Below, one piece after another: positions 59,641 to 64,000 of a DNA stretch of 64,000 nucleotides; the first letter of the stretch is position 1, and each line of letters opens with the position of its first letter. The notes beneath the pieces are model-generated. The model made no database searches. It had not been told where the DNA came from and saw only the letters and a program-made list of their open reading frames with translations. This DNA comes from JBDGYW01 sp964580055 (GTDB lineage: Bacteria > Gemmatimonadota > Gemmatimonadetes > Gemmatimonadales > GWC2-71-9). The position numbers and the translations under genes are program-made. The stretch covers positions 1 through 64,000 of the forward strand of contig CAZOJI010000011.1 in NCBI GenBank assembly GCA_964580055.1. Direction: 5' to 3'.

Positions 59641-60441
59641 ATGAGCAGACACGCTTTGTCGGCGCTGCTGGTATCACTGTGTGTTTCGGGCTTTGCTCCT
59701 GCGAGTGCGACCGGCCAAGTAGAGATCTCACTCGATGAGCTCGAGCCCGAACACTATCGCTACGCGCAAGCAGAGAATTGCGTCAACTGCCATCAGATCG
59801 GCAATGACATCATGTTCCGCGCGGTCGGTGTGGACATCTCTTCGGGTGAAGTGCGGCGGGACGGGCGCGGTTGGCTCGCCAGCGTACATTCGAGGTCACA
59901 GAGTCACGGCAACCGCGTCAATAGTGTGTGTGCCTGGTGTCATGCACCGACTTCACCTGATGCGACACGAGACTCCGCGGCAGCCGTGCCAATCGAGACA
60001 GGCACATGGGAGGGTGTTACTTGTGGCGCTTGCCATCCCGGCCGATTGGAAAAGAGCAAGCGTGAGTCGCTGCTGATCAACTTCTTGCCTGGTTCAACCC
60101 CGACGGAACCTGCTGGCTACGCTTTCATCGACAAGTCAAAACCCGTTCAGTTCAACGAGCAGTGCAGGTATTGCCACCATCAGTCACACGACCTGTTGTC
60201 GCCGGCAATGAGCGGAATGCTGGAAGCCGGAGAACTACGCTGCATCGATTGTCACATGGCCGGCTACGGTTTTGCCGAGAACCGGATAGTGGAACGGTTT
60301 CACAACATGAAGGTCGAAGCCAACGGTCCAATGTCATGCAGTGGCCGATACGGCACTGAGGCAGGCTGCCATCCCAACGCCACCGCCGCTTGGATGGAAA
60401 CAAACCTCCCCAACGTCAAGGGCCCACGCAAGGACTGGTAG
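59641..60441 (+). CDS. Multiheme c-type cytochrome, periplasmic
   Basis: 266 residues. A signal peptide (about 1-25, ending ASATG) precedes five CxxCH motifs at residues 47-51, 97-101, 128-132, 175-179 and 201-205. A further cysteine at 233 and CH at 243-244 could be a sixth, nonstandard CX9CH heme site. Histidines for axial ligation are plentiful (for example QSHGN, RFHNM). It resembles the cytochrome c-554-like multiheme family in outline only. As the last plus-strand gene of the sulfate-reduction island it is a candidate periplasmic electron carrier. GAGAGGATCC precedes the ATG. Confidence 0.8.
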   Translation: MSRHALSALLVSLCVSGFAPASATGQVEISLDELEPEHYRYAQAENCVNCHQIGNDIMFRAVGVDISSGEVRRDGRGWLASVHSRSQSHGNRVNSVCAWCHAPTSPDATRDSAAAVPIETGTWEGVTCGACHPGRLEKSKRESLLINFLPGSTPTEPAGYAFIDKSKPVQFNEQCRYCHHQSHDLLSPAMSGMLEAGELRCIDCHMAGYGFAENRIVERFHNMKVEANGPMSCSGRYGTEAGCHPNATAAWMETNLPNVKGPRKDW

Positions 60442-60462
60442 CTTACGGGTACTTCTCATCTC

Positions 60463-60816
60463 TCAGTAAGAATGAGTGCCCAGCACGACCTCCACGCCGA
60501 ACTTTTCCTCTAGAAGCGGCTTCAAGCTGTCAAAGTCTATCGGGCATTGAGCCGTTTCCATCGCCAACTTGACGCAGGTGCCCAGATGCAGCACGTCGAT
60601 TGGGCGGTCCAGGTTACGGGTGGTTTCGTTTAGCAGCTTGACGCGAGGAACGGCGAGCCCGGGGCAGTCACCACAGTCGCTCATGGCCACGAGTTCGATG
60701 TTGTCGTGGCGGGCGAACTCACCGTTCTTCTCACTCATTCCCTTGTAACACTTCGCGCATGCGATGCAGGAATAGTCCTTCACTCGTTTGCAGTATAAGA
60801 TTGCTACGTTTGCCAT
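60463..60816 (-). CDS. CGGC domain-containing protein (intact paralogue)
   Basis: 117 residues. MANVAILYCKRVKDYSCIACAKCYKG gives four cysteines, SDCGDCPGLAVPRVKLL the second motif and HLGTCVKLAMETAQCPID the third. The start at 60816 follows the conserved N-terminus; the longer frame to 60879 is unlikely. The C-terminal half is nearly identical in pattern to the remnant at 3927-4141. The protein converges with the cytochrome gene and is 83 bases downstream of an RsbRD-type gene on the same strand. Function unknown. Confidence 0.83.
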   Translation of the reverse strand: MANVAILYCKRVKDYSCIACAKCYKGMSEKNGEFARHDNIELVAMSDCGDCPGLAVPRVKLLNETTRNLDRPIDVLHLGTCVKLAMETAQCPIDFDSLKPLLEEKFGVEVVLGTHSY

Positions 60817-60899
60817 TTTGTACTCTGATTCCCTGGAGGTCCATTCGGGTCTTCCACGCGTCTCCGCTGCGTGGAGCATTGCATTTCACACAATTTGGG

Positions 60900-61328
60900 T
60901 CAGGATTCGTATCCTTGAGCTGTATAGAACATGGCTCGGTCGAAGAACAGGACTGTACGGTTGCTGAGCTGCATGGCGAGGCTCATGTCCATGGCCGAGT
61001 CCAACAAGCCGTCCGACTCGATCTTCAGCCAGAGCACGCGCCTGGTGACGATCAAAGCCTGTAAAACCTCAGAGAGCTTGAACCCCTCGTCGCGCCTGTG
61101 CTGCCCAAGCGTGAAATAGATGCGTTTGATTTCGACCTTCGTGGCGGCGTCCGAAAGCCACTTGCCGAGCTGACTGTAGACACTGAAAGCTCGCTCGTGC
61201 AACTGATCGCAGTCGTATGTGTGATACGTTGGAGTGTCGGGATGAGTGGTGACTATGTCCATCCACTTCCTCGTCAGTTCCTCGGCATTGTTCTCGATCA
61301 ACCCGACCAGTCTTCGAGAGAGGGGCAT
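60900..61328 (-). CDS. RsbRD N-terminal domain protein, tandem copy A
   Basis: 142 residues: LVGLIENNAEELTRKWMDIV, HERAFSVYSQLGKWLSD and GFKLSEVLQALIVTRRVLWL fit the RsbRD_N / sensor helical domain. It has no output domain. GGAGG eight bases upstream supports the ATG at 61328 rather than 61343. It is a close paralogue of the next gene upstream (61463-61891) and more distantly of the dsrM-linked protein at 43955. Confidence 0.78.
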   Translation of the reverse strand: MPLSRRLVGLIENNAEELTRKWMDIVTTHPDTPTYHTYDCDQLHERAFSVYSQLGKWLSDAATKVEIKRIYFTLGQHRRDEGFKLSEVLQALIVTRRVLWLKIESDGLLDSAMDMSLAMQLSNRTVLFFDRAMFYTAQGYES

Positions 61329-61462
61329 TTCCTTATCCTCCAAATGAGACGTAATACGTTTGGTTCGTATCGCTGCTCGCGGGATGCCATCTGCACAACG
61401 ATCACTTCAGCAGTGTCGTTACCCGCGCGATTGCAGTCTGGAGGTAAACCTGGATTGCTCCC

Positions 61463-61891
61463 TCAGGTCTCGTATCCCTGCGCGGCGAAGAACATTGCTC
61501 GATCGAAGAATAGGATCGTATTGTTACTGATTTCCATACCCTCGTGCATGCTCGAGATGTCTTCTAGAAGGTCGCCTCTCGGTAGCTTCAGCCAAAGCAC
61601 GCGCCGCGTGATCATCAGTGCCAGCAGCAATTCGGAGAGCTTGAAGCCTTCCTCCCGCCGCTGCTTACCAAGCGCGAAATACACCTCTTTGATGTCGTCT
61701 TTTGTCGTCTCCTCAGACAGCCACTTGCCGAGTTGGCTGTAAACGCTGAATGCGCGCTCGTACAGTTTCTTCTCTTCGTATGTACGATATGTCGGCATGT
61801 CGGGGTGCGTGCGCACCACGTCGATCCACTTCCTGGTCAACTCGTCCGCGGTATCCTCGATGAGTCTGACTAGTTTTCCCTTTAGCTGCAT
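61463..61891 (-). CDS. RsbRD N-terminal domain protein, tandem copy B
   Basis: 142 residues, the same length as copy A and aligned to it end to end (LVRLIEDTADELTRKWIDVV, YERAFSVYSQLGKWLSEE, GFKLSELLLALMITRRVLWL, and FFDRAMF with GYE at the C-terminus). About two of three residues look identical by eye. The likely start is ATG 61891 after GAGGTGG. Together with copy A it is a recent tandem duplication. Their signal or partner is unknown. Confidence 0.78.
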   Translation of the reverse strand: MQLKGKLVRLIEDTADELTRKWIDVVRTHPDMPTYRTYEEKKLYERAFSVYSQLGKWLSEETTKDDIKEVYFALGKQRREEGFKLSELLLALMITRRVLWLKLPRGDLLEDISSMHEGMEISNNTILFFDRAMFFAAQGYET

Positions 61892-62214
61892 ATGTTCCAC
61901 CTCTACAATGTATGACCGGCGAATCGCACTCGAACATGTCAACCGTCTCGTCTGTTGCTTCGAAATGGGCAAGGAACGACGTCCATGTCTCGCTTCCAGG
62001 TCGAGGCGGTACCGTAGAACGTTATCCCGTTGTCAGGTATGTTGCAATGCGGCCCGATTGTCTAAGTGCCTATTGCCGCGCTCCGTGTCAGTATTATGCT
62101 AAAATCGGCAAGTGACAATTGGCACATGCGATCCTAGCTTGTTATGAGATGATTCATTCGAATTCTCGAATGACCCGAGTATTTTCACACAACCGAAAGG
62201 AAGAAACAGTACGA
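61892..62214. other. Divergent intergenic region with a palindrome
   Basis: About 320 bases separate copy B (minus) from threonine synthase (plus). No coding frame here looks conserved. It contains the palindrome described at 62154-62173 and AT-rich patches such as CATTATGCTAAAAT-like TATTATGCTAAAAT near 62092 that could be a -10 element. Confidence 0.4.
62154..62173. promoter_or_regulatory. Palindromic site upstream of threonine synthase
   Basis: TCATTCGA-ATTC-TCGAATGA: perfect eight-base arms with a four-base spacer, 41 bases before the threonine synthase ATG. It may be a repressor operator or form a small hairpin in the leader. No regulator is assigned. Confidence 0.55.
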
Positions 62215-63366
62215 ATGCCCGAATTCAGTTGGTCTCTAGAGTGTTCTGAGTGCAGCGTATCATCCGATGCCGCCGGTCTTCCAACCGTGTGCCCGGAGTG
62301 TGGAGCTCCTTGGCTGGTTCGTCATAAGGCTTTTCCCGAGCCCTCGGCAAAGGCAACATACGGCAGTCGCCCATGGTCGATGTGGCGATACCACGATTGG
62401 ATGCCGCTGATGACGGGCGAGTCCCCTGTCACGCTCGGCGAAGGTGCAACTCCCATGATATCGGTGCCCGAGTTCGCCAAGGAGTATTCGCTCGAATATT
62501 TGTGGGTGAAGGATGAGGCGCTCAATGCAACGGGCTCTTTCAAGGCGAGAGGCATGTCGGCAGCCATCACACGAGCCGCTGCTGGCGGCGCGCAGGCGTT
62601 TTCGACACCGACTGCCGGAAATGCGGGAGTGGCTCTCAGCGCGTACGGAGGCCGTGCCGGTTTGCCCGTCACGGTGTTTGCGCCGCGCACGACCCCCAAA
62701 ACGATCCTGACACAAATACAAGTCTTCGGTGCCGATCTCGAGTTGATAGACGGTCACATTGGGGACTGTGGCAAGGCGGCTCGCGAGTTTGCCGCCGAGC
62801 ACGATGCGTTCGACGTGTCGACACTTCGGGAACCTTACCGCATAGAGGGCAAGAAGACCATGGGGCTCGAAGTGGCTGAAGCTCTCGGCTGGCATTTCCC
62901 GGATGCTCTGATATACCCGACTGGTGGCGGGACGGGCCTCATCGGCATGTGGAAGGTCTTCAAGGAGCTGCGGGAGGCCGGTTGGGTGGAGGGCGATCTG
63001 CCTCGGTTATACAGCGTTCAGGCTGAGGGATGCGCTCCGGTGGTGCGAGCGTTCGAATCCAAAGCTTCCGCGACCGAACCTTGGGAGAATCCGAAGACGG
63101 TTGCCTGGGGTTTGAGAGTGCCGGCTCCTCTCGGCGGCAAGCTATGTTTGCGGGCCCTGCACGAAACGGACGGAGCCGCCGTGGCAGTGAGCGATGAAGC
63201 CGCGACTTCCGGTGCTACTAAGATGGCTCATACCGCGTCTATCGATGCTTCACCCGAAGGCGGCGCCACCGTGGCGGCTCTCGAAAAATTGATCGAAACC
63301 GGGCACATCCAAAAAGGCGAAGCGGTGGTTCTGTTCAATACCGGAGCAGGGTGGCTATATCGTTGA
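62215..63366 (+). CDS. thrC: Threonine synthase
   Basis: 383 residues. The N-terminal zinc-ribbon-like part (WSLECSECSVSS, VCPECGAPWLVRH) is usual in this class. PLP-dependent fold type II follows, with the catalytic lysine in ATGSFKARGMSAAI, GNAGVALSAYGGRAGL and the phosphate-binding IYPTGGGTGLIGMW. It converts O-phosphohomoserine to threonine. I start it at 62215, where the conserved sequence begins and AAAGGAAG is 11 bases upstream; the ATG at 62119 is too far. It might serve threonine supply to the SDR dehydrogenase at 5107, though linkage is not shown. Confidence 0.87.
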   Translation: MPEFSWSLECSECSVSSDAAGLPTVCPECGAPWLVRHKAFPEPSAKATYGSRPWSMWRYHDWMPLMTGESPVTLGEGATPMISVPEFAKEYSLEYLWVKDEALNATGSFKARGMSAAITRAAAGGAQAFSTPTAGNAGVALSAYGGRAGLPVTVFAPRTTPKTILTQIQVFGADLELIDGHIGDCGKAAREFAAEHDAFDVSTLREPYRIEGKKTMGLEVAEALGWHFPDALIYPTGGGTGLIGMWKVFKELREAGWVEGDLPRLYSVQAEGCAPVVRAFESKASATEPWENPKTVAWGLRVPAPLGGKLCLRALHETDGAAVAVSDEAATSGATKMAHTASIDASPEGGATVAALEKLIETGHIQKGEAVVLFNTGAGWLYR

Positions 63367-63417
63367 TCTCGTGGTTTTGCGACGGTAACTGCTTGTCACC
63401 TTGGTACTGGAGGTGCA

Positions 63418-64000
63418 ATGCTTTATAGGATTTTGGCTAAAGACGAGTGGATTCGTCTCGTCGAAAATATGTTGGGGGCGGGGGAGGTCATAGGACCCAA
63501 GAAGATTACAACCGACAGGCACGGCAAGGATGTACATCAATACCTGCCAGTCCAGAGTGTCGCGGAAATCGATCTGGGGTACGAGACCACGGAATATTCG
63601 GCGAAGACGTACTTCCTGCCATTCAAGGAAACGTTGTCCGAATACCGCTTCATCGAAGACGACTGGGAACAGGAGATACGGTACCGCCTCCAGCCAAGAG
63701 CAATTGTCGGTCTTCATGCTTGTGACATCAATAGCTTGCTGAAGCTCGACAAAGTCTTCGTTCACGGTATGTTCCCGAGTCCGTACTATGTGTCCCGTCG
63801 TGAAAACACGTTCATCGTCGGCGTCGACCACGACCCTTGCGAGGGTGGATTCTGTAGATCGCTCGGTACTGACACGGTGACCCACGGTTTCGACCTGTTT
63901 CTGACCGACTTGGGTGACCGCTATTTCGTGGCTGTCGGTTCCGACACTGCTTATACCGCGCTCATGCAGGTGGAAAACCGGGAGATCACCGAGGCCGACA
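63418..64000 (+). CDS. 4Fe-4S sulfhydrogenase/anaerobic sulfite reductase-like beta subunit, 3' end outside window
   Basis: The frame is open from ATG 63418, with GGAGGTGC as ribosome binding site, to the right edge (194 residues seen). KITTDRHGKDVHQYLPVQSV, YETTEYSAKTYFLPFKETL and AIVGLHACDINSLLKLD match the HydB / AsrA-type proteins, which couple an N-terminal domain of this kind with a C-terminal dicluster ferredoxin (the ferredoxin part would lie past the edge). CDHDPC-type VGVDHDPCEGGFCRSLGTD is also seen. Such proteins are electron-transfer subunits of cytoplasmic NiFe hydrogenases or sulfite/heterodisulfide-type complexes, normally followed by an FAD/NAD subunit gene. Confidence 0.78.
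   Translation, partial: MLYRILAKDEWIRLVENMLGAGEVIGPKKITTDRHGKDVHQYLPVQSVAEIDLGYETTEYSAKTYFLPFKETLSEYRFIEDDWEQEIRYRLQPRAIVGLHACDINSLLKLDKVFVHGMFPSPYYVSRRENTFIVGVDHDPCEGGFCRSLGTDTVTHGFDLFLTDLGDRYFVAVGSDTAYTALMQVENREITEAD

Noticed and set aside
62100..62140. Sigma-54 type promoter suggested by TGGCAC at 62121
   Set aside because: The -12 GC element is not at the required spacing. The same check failed at the other TGGCAC sites I looked at.

Overview
The window looks like part of a draft scaffold (it holds a 100-base N gap) from an uncultured, probably anaerobic, sulfate- or sulfite-respiring bacterium with a Gram-negative type envelope. Evidence for this lifestyle is a complete dissimilatory sulfate reduction gene set, ferredoxin-dependent oxoacid oxidation, many iron-sulfur and heme proteins, a Tat-exported ferredoxin, siroheme synthesis genes and no visible oxygen-respiration genes. 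The phylum cannot be read from the sequence with confidence. The presence of both dsrD and dsrL argues for one of the lineages outside the classic Desulfobacterota in which this mixture has been reported.

Layout. 0-6 kb: a GNAT protein, a NifX-like protein, TrmO, a radical SAM protein, a FolE2-like protein whose catalytic motif is missing, a broken CGGC-domain gene, a metallo-beta-lactamase-fold protein and an SDR-type threonine dehydrogenase. 6-17 kb, mostly minus strand: 2-oxoacid:ferredoxin oxidoreductase, DUF1847, an Mrp-type ATPase, PEP-protein phosphotransferase, an Old-Yellow-Enzyme type FeS flavoprotein, a sigma-54 activator and an OsmC protein. 17-22 kb: THI4-type thiazole synthase, DUF364, a PadR regulator with an RG-rich tail beside an RG-rich small protein, and a YeiH-type sulfate-exporter homologue. 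22-28.6 kb: a plus-strand operon of metal/FeS-type proteins (DUF134, two NifX-like, DUF89, two MinD/ferredoxin ATPases, CGGC, an isolated HATPase domain) ending in a thioredoxin-VKOR fusion. The assembly gap lies at 28646-28745. 28.8-32.5 kb: a DUF4405 membrane protein, cobA-hemD and cbiX on the minus strand, then rex.

33.1-60.4 kb is a single-strand sulfate-reduction island: aprBA, a zinc-ribbon protein, a YkgJ protein, qmoABC, sat, a small unknown gene, dsrC, an RsbRD-N protein, dsrMKJOP, dsrAB, dsrD, dsrL, dsrN, a TauE/SafE exporter, DUF1634, sirC, a ferrochelatase-glutamyl-tRNA reductase fusion and a multiheme cytochrome c. Together these activate sulfate (Sat), reduce APS (AprBA fed by QmoABC), reduce sulfite (DsrAB with DsrC and DsrMKJOP) and supply siroheme and siroamide (CobA-HemD, SirC, CbiX, DsrN). 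DsrL would add an NAD(P)H link to DsrAB. Three copies of a 20-bp near-palindrome flank rex and precede aprB, suggesting redox control by the NADH sensor Rex. 60.4-64 kb: an intact CGGC protein, two tandem RsbRD-N paralogues, threonine synthase, and the 5' part of a hydrogenase/sulfite-reductase type FeS subunit that runs off the end.

The most notable points are the dsrD plus dsrL combination under apparent Rex-type control, the HemH-HemA fusion, the FolE2-like protein without its catalytic residues, a CX9CH candidate heme site, and the repeated CGGC / RsbRD-N / NifX modules. No tRNA, rRNA, CRISPR array or insertion sequence was found.
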